The position numbers and the translations under genes are program-made. Positions 51,658 through 59,546 of a stretch of DNA of 64,000 nt are shown here, piece by piece. The notes under the pieces are model-generated. The model did not search any database. It worked only from the letters and a program-made list of their open reading frames with translations, and was not told where the DNA came from. Source of the stretch: Devosia ginsengisoli (GTDB lineage Bacteria > Pseudomonadota > Alphaproteobacteria > Rhizobiales > Devosiaceae); NCBI RefSeq assembly GCF_024707105.1, contig NZ_JANQAJ010000006.1, positions 744,001 to 808,000 of the forward strand, written 5' to 3'. How positions within the stretch are numbered: position 1 is the first letter of the stretch; every line of letters begins with the position of its first letter.

Positions 51658-52044
51658 ATGACGGTTCGCTCCCGCCCCCTTTCGCCGCATCTGCAAATCT
51701 ACCGCTGGACCATCACGATGACGATGTCGATCGTCCATCGGGCTACCGGCATCGCCAATTATGCCGGCACGGTGCTGCTGGTCGCCTGGCTGGTCGCCGC
51801 CGCCAGCGGGCAGGAAGCGCTCAATGTGGTCAATGCCATCTATGGCTCCTGGTTCGGCCAATTGGTGCTGTTCGGCTTCACCTGGTCGCTGATCCATCAC
51901 ATGCTGGGCGGCATCCGCCATTTCATCTGGGATTTCATCATCGGCATGGAGCCGGGGCAGCGCGAGGCGCTGGCCTGGGCCAATCTGATCGCTTCCATCG
52001 TCCTGACCCTCCTGGTCTGGACCGTTTTCGTCTGGATGGCATGA
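51658..52044 (+). CDS. sdhC: Succinate dehydrogenase cytochrome b556 subunit
   Basis: SdhC anchors SDH to the membrane and helps bind heme b and quinone. The 128 residues start RSRPLSPHLQIYRWTITMTMSIVHRATG, the conserved N-terminal motif of the family, with a heme-ligand His in HHMLGGIRHFIWDFI. Three membrane segments follow. ATG 51658 is used. The stop overlaps sdhD by four bases (ATGA). First gene of the sdhCDA-(two small genes)-sdhB operon. Confidence 0.95.
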   Translation: MTVRSRPLSPHLQIYRWTITMTMSIVHRATGIANYAGTVLLVAWLVAAASGQEALNVVNAIYGSWFGQLVLFGFTWSLIHHMLGGIRHFIWDFIIGMEPGQREALAWANLIASIVLTLLVWTVFVWMA

Positions 52045-52436
52045 TGCGCGACACCGTCATTACCCGCGACATGGTCGCCAATCCCAAGACCAAATACGGC
52101 AATGCGCGGGCCTCGACCCGGCATTTCATCACCCAGCGGGTGACCGGGGCGATCAATATCGCCTTTCTGATCTTTCTGCTGTTCGTGGTGGTGCGGCTGG
52201 CCGGGCAGGATCGGCCGGACATGGTCTCCGTGCTGGGCAATGCCTGGATCGGCCTGCCGTTGGCGGCGCTTTTGGTCGTGGTGACAGTGCATATGCGCAA
52301 CGGCATGCGCGATACGCTCGAAGATTATTTCGCGGGCAGAATCTATCGCCTGCTGATGCTGCTCAACACCTTGTTCTGCATTCTCGTCGCGGTGGCCGGG
52401 GTCGCCGCGCTTCTCAAGCTCGTCTTCTGGGGTTAA
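52041..52436 (+). CDS. sdhD: Succinate dehydrogenase hydrophobic membrane anchor subunit
   Basis: SdhD completes the membrane domain of complex II. The 131 residues have three membrane segments and the heme-site-like [15 protein letters not shown]. The start ATG overlaps the sdhC stop; sdhA begins five bases after the end. The arrangement is the standard order. Confidence 0.94.
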   Translation: MMRDTVITRDMVANPKTKYGNARASTRHFITQRVTGAINIAFLIFLLFVVVRLAGQDRPDMVSVLGNAWIGLPLAALLVVVTVHMRNGMRDTLEDYFAGRIYRLLMLLNTLFCILVAVAGVAALLKLVFWG

Positions 52437-52440
52437 CGCA

Positions 52441-54252
52441 ATGGCGCAATACGAACTCATCGACCACGAATTCGACGTGGTCGTGGTTGGCGCCGGCGGC
52501 GCGGGTCTGCGCGCCACGCTCGGCATGGCCGAGCAGGGCTTCAACACCGCCTGCATCACCAAGGTCTTCCCCACCCGGTCACACACCGTGGCGGCGCAGG
52601 GCGGCATCGCCGCCTCGCTGCAGAATATGGGGCCGGATTCCTGGCAGTGGCACATGTATGACACCGTCAAGGGGTCGGACTGGCTGGGCGACAATGACGC
52701 CATGGAGTACCTGGCCCGCGAGGCGCCGGCGGCGATCTATGAGCTCGAACATTACGGCGTTCCCTTCAGCCGCACCAATGAGGGCAAGATCTACCAGCGC
52801 CCGTTCGGCGGCCACATGACCGAATTCGGCGAAGGCCCGCCGGTGCAGCGCACCTGCGCCGCCGCCGACCGTACCGGCCACGCCATCCTCCACACGCTTT
52901 ACGGCCAGAGCCTGCGCAACAATGCGCAATTCTATATCGAATATTTCGCCCTCGACCTGATCATGGGCGAGGATGGCTCCTGCCAGGGCGTCATTGCCTG
53001 GAAGCTCGACGACGGCACCCTGCACCGCTTCCGCGCCAAACTGGTCGTGCTGGGCACGGGCGGCTATGGCCGCACCTATTTCTCGGCCACTTCAGCCCAT
53101 ACCTGCACCGGCGACGGCAATGGCATGGTGGCCCGCGCCGGCCTGCCTTTGCAGGACATGGAATTCGTGCAGTTCCACCCCACCGGCATCTATGGCGCCG
53201 GCGTCCTCATCACCGAAGGCGCGCGCGGCGAGGGCGGCTATCTGACCAATTCGGAAGGCGAGCGCTTCATGGAGCGCTATGCCCCCAATGCCAAGGACCT
53301 TGCCAGCCGCGACGTGGTCTCCCGCTGCATGACGCTCGAGATCCGCGAGGGCAGGGGCGTGGGTCCCAAGAAGGACCATATCTACCTCCATCTCGACCAT
53401 CTCGACCCCAAGGTGCTCCATGAGCGCCTGCCGGGCATCACGGAGTCGGCCAAGATTTTCGCCGGCGTCGACCTCACCCGCGAGCCCATCCCGGTGCTGC
53501 CGACGGTGCACTATAATATGGGCGGCATTCCCGCCAATTATCACGGCGAGGTGCTGAATCCCACGCCGGACAATCCCGATCGCGTCGTGCCGGGCCTGAT
53601 GGCCGTCGGCGAAGCCGCCTGCGCCTCGGTGCATGGCGCCAACCGGCTGGGCTCCAATTCGCTGACCGACCTCGTGGTCTTCGGTCGCGCCGCCGCTTTG
53701 CGCGCCGGCAAGGTGCTCGACAAGGCCGCGCCCGTTCCCGGCATCAACAAGGCGCAGGACGACAGGATTCTCGCCCGCTTCGACCGGTTGCGCAACGCGT
53801 CGGGCAGCCAGCCCACGGCCAAGCTGCGCGACGAGATGCAGCGCACCATGCAGGCCGATGCCGCCGTGTTCCGCACCGACGAGTCGCTCAAGAGTGGCGT
53901 CAAGGGCATGACCGAGATCTATGGCCGCCTCGCCGATGTGCAGGTCACCGACCGCAGCCTGATCTGGAATACCGATCTGGTCGAAACGCTCGAGCTCGAA
54001 AATCTCATGGCCAATGCCATGGTGACCGTGGTTTCGGCCGAGGCGCGCCACGAATCGCGCGGCGCCCACGCGCATGAGGATTATCCCAGCCGCGACGACG
54101 AGAACTGGCGCAAGCATACGCTGAGCTGGATCGACACCGATACCGGCGCCGTGCGGCTGGGCTATCGCCCGGTCCATGTCGATCCGCTGACCCCCCAGAG
54201 CGAAGGCGGCATCGATTTGAAGAAGATCGCGCCCAAGGCGCGCGTGTATTGA
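52441..54252 (+). CDS. sdhA: Succinate dehydrogenase flavoprotein subunit
   Basis: SdhA oxidises succinate to fumarate with covalent FAD. The 603 residues show [21 protein letters not shown] at the FAD site, the FAD-linking His in [13 protein letters not shown], the active-site region in [15 protein letters not shown] and [21 protein letters not shown], and [19 protein letters not shown] near the C-terminus. It ends two bases before a small exported-protein gene, so the operon continues. Confidence 0.97.
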   Translation: MAQYELIDHEFDVVVVGAGGAGLRATLGMAEQGFNTACITKVFPTRSHTVAAQGGIAASLQNMGPDSWQWHMYDTVKGSDWLGDNDAMEYLAREAPAAIYELEHYGVPFSRTNEGKIYQRPFGGHMTEFGEGPPVQRTCAAADRTGHAILHTLYGQSLRNNAQFYIEYFALDLIMGEDGSCQGVIAWKLDDGTLHRFRAKLVVLGTGGYGRTYFSATSAHTCTGDGNGMVARAGLPLQDMEFVQFHPTGIYGAGVLITEGARGEGGYLTNSEGERFMERYAPNAKDLASRDVVSRCMTLEIREGRGVGPKKDHIYLHLDHLDPKVLHERLPGITESAKIFAGVDLTREPIPVLPTVHYNMGGIPANYHGEVLNPTPDNPDRVVPGLMAVGEAACASVHGANRLGSNSLTDLVVFGRAAALRAGKVLDKAAPVPGINKAQDDRILARFDRLRNASGSQPTAKLRDEMQRTMQADAAVFRTDESLKSGVKGMTEIYGRLADVQVTDRSLIWNTDLVETLELENLMANAMVTVVSAEARHESRGAHAHEDYPSRDDENWRKHTLSWIDTDTGAVRLGYRPVHVDPLTPQSEGGIDLKKIAPKARVY

Positions 54253-54253
54253 G

Positions 54254-54715
54254 ATGAAGCCTCTGGCACTCGCGATTGCAGCAATGCTGGCGGGAGCCTC
54301 GGCTCCCGCCCATGCCGTATCGGAGACCGCCGAAGGCTTTGCCGCGGCCATGCAGGGCTGCTGGAACCGCGCCAGCTGGAGCGCCGATATCGACGCGCAA
54401 CGGGCCGATCCCGGCTATTCCATATCCAGCCAGATGTGCCTGTCGGGCGGCGTCGAAGGCGCGTTGACCCTGCTCGATTGTGGCGGCGTCAACAACCTGG
54501 TCGAGTGTAACCAGGCCGGCGGGCGCTATGTGTTCGCCGCCGAAAAATTCCAGCGCATCTATGACGATGGCCTGCTGGCCGGGGGCAGCGACAGTTGCGA
54601 CGTGTTCCTCGAGGCGGGGCGTCAATTCACCCTGCGCAACTGCCAATGGGTGGTCGCGCCGGCTGCGGCCGAAGCCATCGGCGACGTGGTCTATGAGCGG
54701 GCGATCGGGCAATGA
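54254..54715 (+). CDS. Exported Cys-rich protein in the sdh operon
   Basis: This 153-residue protein has a signal peptide (1-21, cleavage near AHA) and six Cys (residues around 36, 57, 76, 84, 116, 133), which may form three disulfides in the periplasm. I recognise no family. It starts one base after sdhA and runs 25 bp before the next small gene. Such an insert between sdhA and sdhB is unusual. A role with complex II is inferred only from position. Confidence 0.75.
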   Translation: MKPLALAIAAMLAGASAPAHAVSETAEGFAAAMQGCWNRASWSADIDAQRADPGYSISSQMCLSGGVEGALTLLDCGGVNNLVECNQAGGRYVFAAEKFQRIYDDGLLAGGSDSCDVFLEAGRQFTLRNCQWVVAPAAAEAIGDVVYERAIGQ

Positions 54716-54740
54716 GCAAGGTCATTCGCAAGGAGCTGAG

Positions 54741-55028
54741 ATGAGATTTTTCGCCATTCTGGCCGCCTTGGGCCTGCTGACCGTCCCGGCTCTCGCCGCG
54801 CCCAGCCAGGCGCAGAAGGATGAATTCTATGCCGTCTGCATGGGCATCGCGCAGGATGCGCAGCTCTGCGGCTGCAAGGCCGATGCGGCCATGACGCTGA
54901 TCGACGAGCGCTTCATGGGTGTGGTCATCGCCGCGATGAAGGGCACTGCCTCGCCGGCATCGGGCGATTACAACGCCTACAATACCTACGTCGCCAAATC
55001 GAACCAGATCTGCAAGCCGAACTACTAG
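54741..55028 (+). CDS. Small exported protein in the sdh operon
   Basis: This 95-residue protein has a signal peptide (1-20, cleavage near ALA) and four Cys near 33, 43, 45 and 91. The CGCK segment recalls small periplasmic redox or metal proteins, but I do not recognise a family. AAGGAGCTG precedes ATG 54741. sdhB starts 47 bp later. It belongs to the same transcript as sdhCDAB. Confidence 0.75.
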   Translation: MRFFAILAALGLLTVPALAAPSQAQKDEFYAVCMGIAQDAQLCGCKADAAMTLIDERFMGVVIAAMKGTASPASGDYNAYNTYVAKSNQICKPNY

Positions 55029-55075
55029 AATTTCGCGCCGGTTGAGCGGCGTGTGTTGAGAAGGAAGACCGACCC

Positions 55076-55858
55076 ATGGTCGAACTGATGCTCCCCAAGG
55101 CCGATCGCCCCACCAAGGGCAAGACCTGGCCCAAGCCCGCCAATGCTAACAGGCTGCGCGAGTATCACATCTATCGCTACGATCCCGACCAGGGCGCCAA
55201 TCCGCGCATCGATACCTATTTCGTCGATCTCGACGATTGTGGCCCGATGATCCTCGATGGCCTGCTGTGGATCAAGAACAAGGTCGATCCGACCCTCACC
55301 CTGCGCCGCTCCTGCCGCGAGGGCATTTGCGGTTCGTGCTCGATGAATATCAACGGGCTCAACACGCTGGCCTGCACCAAGGGCATGGATGACTCCACCG
55401 GCCCGATCAAGATCTACCCGCTGCCGCATATGCCTGTCGTGAAGGACCTCGTTCCCGACCTCAGCACCTTCTATGCCCAGCACCGCGCCATCGAGCCCTG
55501 GCTCAAGACCACTTCGCCCACGCCGGAAAAGGAATGGACCCAGTCGGTGCCGCAGCGCGCCAAGCTCGACGGGCTCTATGAGTGCATTCTCTGCGCCTGC
55601 TGCTCCACCTCCTGCCCGAGCTATTGGTGGAATGGCGAAAAATATCTCGGCCCGGCGGCCCTACTGCAAGCCTATCGCTGGCTGATCGATTCGCGCGACG
55701 AGACCACGCAGGAGCGGCTCGATGACCTCGAAGATCCGTTCAAGCTCTATCGCTGCCACACGATCATGAACTGCGCCAAGGTCTGCCCCAAGGGGCTGAA
55801 CCCGGCCAAGGCCATCGCCGAAATCAAGAAGATGATGGTGGAGCGCAAGGCGGCCTGA
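55076..55858 (+). CDS. sdhB: Succinate dehydrogenase iron-sulfur subunit
   Basis: SdhB passes electrons from FAD to quinone through three Fe-S clusters. The 260 residues show the 2Fe-2S motif [14 protein letters not shown], the 4Fe-4S motif [12 protein letters not shown], and the 3Fe-4S motif [17 protein letters not shown]. All twelve expected Cys are present. A ribosome-binding site (AGAAGGAAGAC) precedes ATG 55076. Its stop is 11 bases from the convergent cytochrome c stop. Confidence 0.97.
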   Translation: MVELMLPKADRPTKGKTWPKPANANRLREYHIYRYDPDQGANPRIDTYFVDLDDCGPMILDGLLWIKNKVDPTLTLRRSCREGICGSCSMNINGLNTLACTKGMDDSTGPIKIYPLPHMPVVKDLVPDLSTFYAQHRAIEPWLKTTSPTPEKEWTQSVPQRAKLDGLYECILCACCSTSCPSYWWNGEKYLGPAALLQAYRWLIDSRDETTQERLDDLEDPFKLYRCHTIMNCAKVCPKGLNPAKAIAEIKKMMVERKAA

Positions 55859-55869
55859 GCCGCCTTGCT

Positions 55870-56310
55870 TTAACGCCGCATGAAGTCCTTTTCGATATAG
55901 GTCACCAGCGCCTCGAGTTCCTCGAGCGTGAAGGCGCCGTTGACCTGGACGCCTGCGGGGATCGGCCCCAGCTCTTCGCCGAAGCAGGACACGTCAGTAT
56001 AGGCGCCCTTGAGCCAGCCCGGCATGCGCGTTCCGGGCAGGCCGCAGCTGATGATGTCGAGCATGGTCTGCCGGTCCAGCGCGCTGGTGCGCAGGTTGGG
56101 GCCCTTGGGGAAGTCGACGCTCACCCCGCCGGCGCCCTTGGGACCATGGCAATTGGCGCAGCTGCCTTCGACATAGACGCGGCGGCCCTCCTTGAGCATG
56201 TCGGCATCGGTATTGTCCTGGGCCAGCGTGGCTGGCCCCGCTGCGGCGAACAGTGCCGCCCCGCCCAGGACGGCAAGCCAGAGCTTTCGGCCCCCTTTCA
56301 CTGAAGTCAT
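55870..56310 (-). CDS. Exported c-type cytochrome
   Basis: This 146-residue protein has a signal peptide (about 1-30) and one heme c site, CANCH, near residue 52 with the axial His. The second ligand is probably the Met in LPGTRMPGWLKG. Layout and length fit a class I monoheme cytochrome c. ATG 56310 is favoured by AGGGAGA. It is directly downstream of the Tat flavoprotein gene and in the same direction, so it is the likely electron partner of that flavoprotein. Confidence 0.93.
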   Translation of the reverse strand: MTSVKGGRKLWLAVLGGAALFAAAGPATLAQDNTDADMLKEGRRVYVEGSCANCHGPKGAGGVSVDFPKGPNLRTSALDRQTMLDIISCGLPGTRMPGWLKGAYTDVSCFGEELGPIPAGVQVNGAFTLEELEALVTYIEKDFMRR

Positions 56311-56367
56311 CGTTCTCCCTTCCATTGGTGGAACCCGGCGGCATGGCTGCCGCCGGGACAGGCATGA

Positions 56368-58422
56368 TCAGATCAGCGGTTCCTGCACGATATTGGTCGC
56401 GGCCATATAGCCGGTGACCGTGGCCCGGCCGATGCCGTGCTGGCGGCCGCCGCCGCTGGCTTCGCCGCCGGCATAGAGGCCGGGTATGGCCTGCCCGTTC
56501 ATGTCCATCACCTGGGCCTTGCCGTTGATGCGCAGCCCGCCATAGGAATCGTTGACCGCCAGCGGGATGATCGCGGCATAGAAGGGGCCGGTCTCGATCT
56601 TGTGCATGACGGGTTTTTCGAACTCGTCGTCCACGCCCGCTTCGGCGGCAGCGTTATACTTGGCCACCGTCTCCTCGAGATATTTGAGCGGCATATGCTG
56701 GTAGGGGTTCTCGGTGACCTTGCGGGCCAGTTCGGCCAGCGTGTCCGCCTTGTGGAAGAACCCGTCCGGCGGCTCGGCGATATAGGGGTGGCGCAGGTCC
56801 CAGCCATTGGCGTCCACCGCATTCTGGTCGAAGATCGCCCAGACCGGTCCCGAGGCATAGTCCGGCCCGCGCGAGCCTTCATTCATGGCCAGGGCCGCAT
56901 CGGCCGCCGCGCCCTTGTTATAGGTGTCGCGCACATGCTCGACGCTGCTGTTGCGCCAGTCGAGCGGGGTGAACGGGTTGTTCGTCCCCGACGAGCCGGG
57001 CGGATAGGCGGCATGGGTATCGGCATTGGCCGCGATCGAGCTCTCGTTGTAGAAGCGCTTGCCCACCTGGTTGACGGCGATGACATGTTCCCAGCCGCCC
57101 CCGCCGATCGGAATGCCGAAGGCGCGGATGAACTTGAAGACCGGGTGTCCCGGCATCACGGCGTCATAGACGGCGCGCGTGCCGATCGTGCCGACCAGGT
57201 GCGGCGTGCCCAGGCTATAGCCATAGGGCTGCAGCATGCCGGCCAGGTTGGCACCCACCCGCATGCTGGCGACGATGCCGCTGGCATCCTCATGGCGCAC
57301 GCCCATCAGCCCGTCGCCATACTGGATGGATGGCTCGCTCATGCGCGGGTCGAACATGGTGCGGAACGGGATATTGCCCATATAGCCGCCCGTGCCGATG
57401 ATGACGCCGCGGCGCGCCCTTATATTGATGACCTCCTTGGTCTCGTCGATATTGCCGTCGCTCCACCAGCTTTCCAGGCGCTCGCCGGTTTCGGGGTCGA
57501 AGCGCGGCGTATAGCTCGCCTTGACGCCGAGCACGCGGCCCGAAAACTGCTGCTCGCGGATCACCTCGTCCAGGTGCCGGTTGACCATGAAGCGCACGCC
57601 CTTCTTGCGCGCGCTGTATTCGAGCGAGCGGGCGATGACGAAGCCGCCATAGATCCAGCCCGGCGCGCCGAAGCCGGTGGCCGAGGGTGCCGGGCCCATG
57701 GACTGGTGGTTGAAGGGCGAACTGCGTTCCTCCTCGGTGCTGCCGGCATCCTCGGTGGTGATGGTGCCTGCCTCGATATCGGTGACGTCGCCCAGCTTGA
57801 TCATCGCCCAGGGCGCGCGGGCCCGGCTCACGCCGCCGCCGTAATGGGTGCCGGCAATGCGGCTGAAGCGGATATGGTTGTCCATCAGGAACTGCCGCAC
57901 GGCAGGGGCATTGTCGGCCCAGGCGCGGTGCAGTTCGCGGTCGTTGTAGCGATATTCGGCCACCGCGCCGTCATTGACCACCGACCAGTCGGTCATGTCG
58001 GTGAAGAGGCGCTCCGGGTCGTCCTCGAAATCCTCGGACGGATGCAGCGGGGCGGTCAGGCCCAGCCCGTCGGGGTCCAGTCCGAGCCGATCGCGCTCCT
58101 GGATGGCGTCGCCGCCGCCCAGCGAGGTCCAGCCGCCGCTATGGGCCAGCTTGCCGCCCAGGTCGTAATTCTGCTCGACCACCAGCACCGAGGCGCCCAG
58201 GTCGCGTGCCCGCACCGCCGCGGTGAGGCCTACGCCGCCGCCGCCGAGAATGACCACGTCGACCTCGTAGTCCCATTCGGTATCGTTGGCGTCGGCCGCC
58301 TGCGCGCCCGTGGCGCCGATGGCGGTGAGGCCCACGGCTCCCACGCCGGCCGCGGCGCCCTGCTTGAAGAATTCGCGCCGGCTCAGCGCATTGTCGTCGT
58401 CGTCATCCGGTTTTTTGGACAT
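56368..58422 (-). CDS. Tat-exported fumarate reductase/FAD-binding flavoprotein
   Basis: The 684 residues start with a twin-arginine signal (SRREFFK at 14-20) and a hydrophobic stretch, so the folded flavoprotein should reach the periplasm. The FAD-binding Rossmann motif is VVILGGGGVGLTAAVRARDLG, then HSGGWTSLGGG near the isoalloxazine site, and PGLYAGGEASGGGRQHGIGR near the C-terminus. It belongs to the FAD_binding_2 family with fumarate reductase, urocanate reductase and 3-ketosteroid dehydrogenase-like members. The substrate is unknown. It is transcribed with the cytochrome c gene (57 bp apart) and divergently from a MarR regulator. Confidence 0.9.
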   Translation of the reverse strand: MSKKPDDDDDNALSRREFFKQGAAAGVGAVGLTAIGATGAQAADANDTEWDYEVDVVILGGGGVGLTAAVRARDLGASVLVVEQNYDLGGKLAHSGGWTSLGGGDAIQERDRLGLDPDGLGLTAPLHPSEDFEDDPERLFTDMTDWSVVNDGAVAEYRYNDRELHRAWADNAPAVRQFLMDNHIRFSRIAGTHYGGGVSRARAPWAMIKLGDVTDIEAGTITTEDAGSTEEERSSPFNHQSMGPAPSATGFGAPGWIYGGFVIARSLEYSARKKGVRFMVNRHLDEVIREQQFSGRVLGVKASYTPRFDPETGERLESWWSDGNIDETKEVINIRARRGVIIGTGGYMGNIPFRTMFDPRMSEPSIQYGDGLMGVRHEDASGIVASMRVGANLAGMLQPYGYSLGTPHLVGTIGTRAVYDAVMPGHPVFKFIRAFGIPIGGGGWEHVIAVNQVGKRFYNESSIAANADTHAAYPPGSSGTNNPFTPLDWRNSSVEHVRDTYNKGAAADAALAMNEGSRGPDYASGPVWAIFDQNAVDANGWDLRHPYIAEPPDGFFHKADTLAELARKVTENPYQHMPLKYLEETVAKYNAAAEAGVDDEFEKPVMHKIETGPFYAAIIPLAVNDSYGGLRINGKAQVMDMNGQAIPGLYAGGEASGGGRQHGIGRATVTGYMAATNIVQEPLI

Positions 58423-58526
58423 GCCTTCTCCTCCAGCCGGCACGTTGTGTGCGCGGCTCCCTAAACAACTCATGCTGATGACTTTTCCTCCACCCGACTG
58501 TTGCTCAGTTCTTATGGGGGTCGTCA

Positions 58527-58577
58527 GCTAGTATCCTAGCATACGATTATGCCGGCGCAAGTTTGTATGCATGCATA
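58527..58577. promoter_or_regulatory. Palindromic operator candidates for the MarR regulator
   Basis: GCTAG-TATC-CTAGC (58527-58540) and TATGCATGCATA (58566-58577, perfect palindrome) are in the 225-bp gap between the divergent flavoprotein and MarR genes. GTAT-CCTAGC-ATAC (58531-58544) overlaps the first dyad. Confidence 0.55.
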
Positions 58578-58647
58578 TTTTTCTCTGTTTGAATCGGGCA
58601 GGAACAGGATGCATAAGGTGCGCCTTGCGTGATGCGGGAGACCTCTC

Positions 58648-59142
58648 ATGGCCAAACAGGCGGAACAGGACCCGGCCGGGTCGGTTGGCGCGGCGATCCG
58701 ATCGATGACCGACACGACCTATCGGCAGCATTCCGATGTGCTCTATTCCATCCACGAAGTGTCGCGACTGGTCTCGACCCTGTCCGACCGCGGCCTGGGC
58801 GCCCATGGCATCACTCACGCGCAATGGTGGGGCCTGATGCATATCTACGAGCATGAAGGGGCCACCCAGACCGAACTGGCCGAGATCTTCCATATGGGCC
58901 GGGCCGCCGCGGGCAAGCTGCTGGAACGGCTCGAAGCCAAGAACTGGGTGGAGCGCCGCCCCGATGCCAATGACAGCCGCGTGCGCCGCGTCTATCTGCG
59001 CCACGAGGTGGTGCCGGTCTTCCGCCACATGACCGACCAGGGCTGGCGCCTGTTTCGCTCCCTGCTCGAAGGCATTTCCGATGCCGACGAACAGGTCATC
59101 CTTGCCGGCCTGCGCCGCATCAAGGCCAATGCCGAGCGCTGA
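58648..59142 (+). CDS. MarR-family regulator
   Basis: This 164-residue protein carries the MarR winged helix: THAQWWGLMHIYEHEGATQTELAEIFHMGRAAAGKLLERLEAKNWVERRPDANDSRVRRVYL. The last segment has the wing Asp-Asp-Ser/Arg pattern (DANDSRVRRV). N- and C-terminal helices for dimerisation are present. It diverges from the flavoprotein-cytochrome unit and probably represses it until a ligand binds. ATG 58648 is used with a plausible GGAGACC ribosome-binding site. Confidence 0.9.
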   Translation: MAKQAEQDPAGSVGAAIRSMTDTTYRQHSDVLYSIHEVSRLVSTLSDRGLGAHGITHAQWWGLMHIYEHEGATQTELAEIFHMGRAAAGKLLERLEAKNWVERRPDANDSRVRRVYLRHEVVPVFRHMTDQGWRLFRSLLEGISDADEQVILAGLRRIKANAER

Positions 59143-59186
59143 GCCTGTTTCGCGTTAGGCTCGATCTTGCCCCAGGCGCGGAGCCA

Positions 59187-59410
59187 CCCCTCGCCCCTTG
59201 TGGGAGAGGGTGGTTTTCCGCGTTCAGCGGAAAACCGGGTGAGGGGCTTCGAACCGGCCGAAGGCAAAATCGCTCCAGCGGAGCGATTTTAGGTGAGAAG
59301 GCCATGAGGGCTACGCCCGAATGGTGCGCCATCCCATGCTTCAATGCTGGCGGGTAGCTCAAAGCCCCCTCATCCGCCCTTCGGGCACCTTCTCCCACGA
59401 GGGGAGAAGG
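59187..59410. repeat. Structured repeat (MITE-like), family B, copy 4 (longest)
   Basis: This element fills most of the 404-bp gap between the MarR gene and the repeat-protein gene. Terminal arms are CCCTCGCCCCTTGTGGGAGA and CTTCTCCCACGAGGGGAGAA. Inside are hairpin 1, GGTTTTCCGC-GTTCA-GCGGAAAACC (59212-59236), and hairpin 2, AAAATCGCTCC-AGC-GGAGCGATTTT (59266-59290). The segment GAGAAGGCCATGAGGGCTAC is shared with copy 3. Confidence 0.85.
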
Positions 59411-59490
59411 GAAACGGGAGTTGCGGCCCCATCCCACCTCGGTCCCACCCCTCAAAGGGCGAGGTGGGCAGGAGCCGAGAATGCCACCCT

Positions 59491-59523
59491 AAAACGAAAA
59501 CGGCGGGGCTTTCATCCCGCCGT
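59491..59523 (-). terminator. Terminator of the seven-repeat protein gene
   Basis: ACGGCGGG (59500-59507) and CCCGCCGT (59516-59523) pair. On the minus strand TTTTCGTTTTAGG follows the stem. Confidence 0.8.
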
Positions 59524-59546
59524 CCATAAATCCCGCTGCTGCCGAA

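Noticed and set aside
56437-58464. Long plus-strand ORF opposite the Tat flavoprotein gene
   Set aside because: Also an antisense shadow; the minus strand encodes an intact FAD-binding protein.
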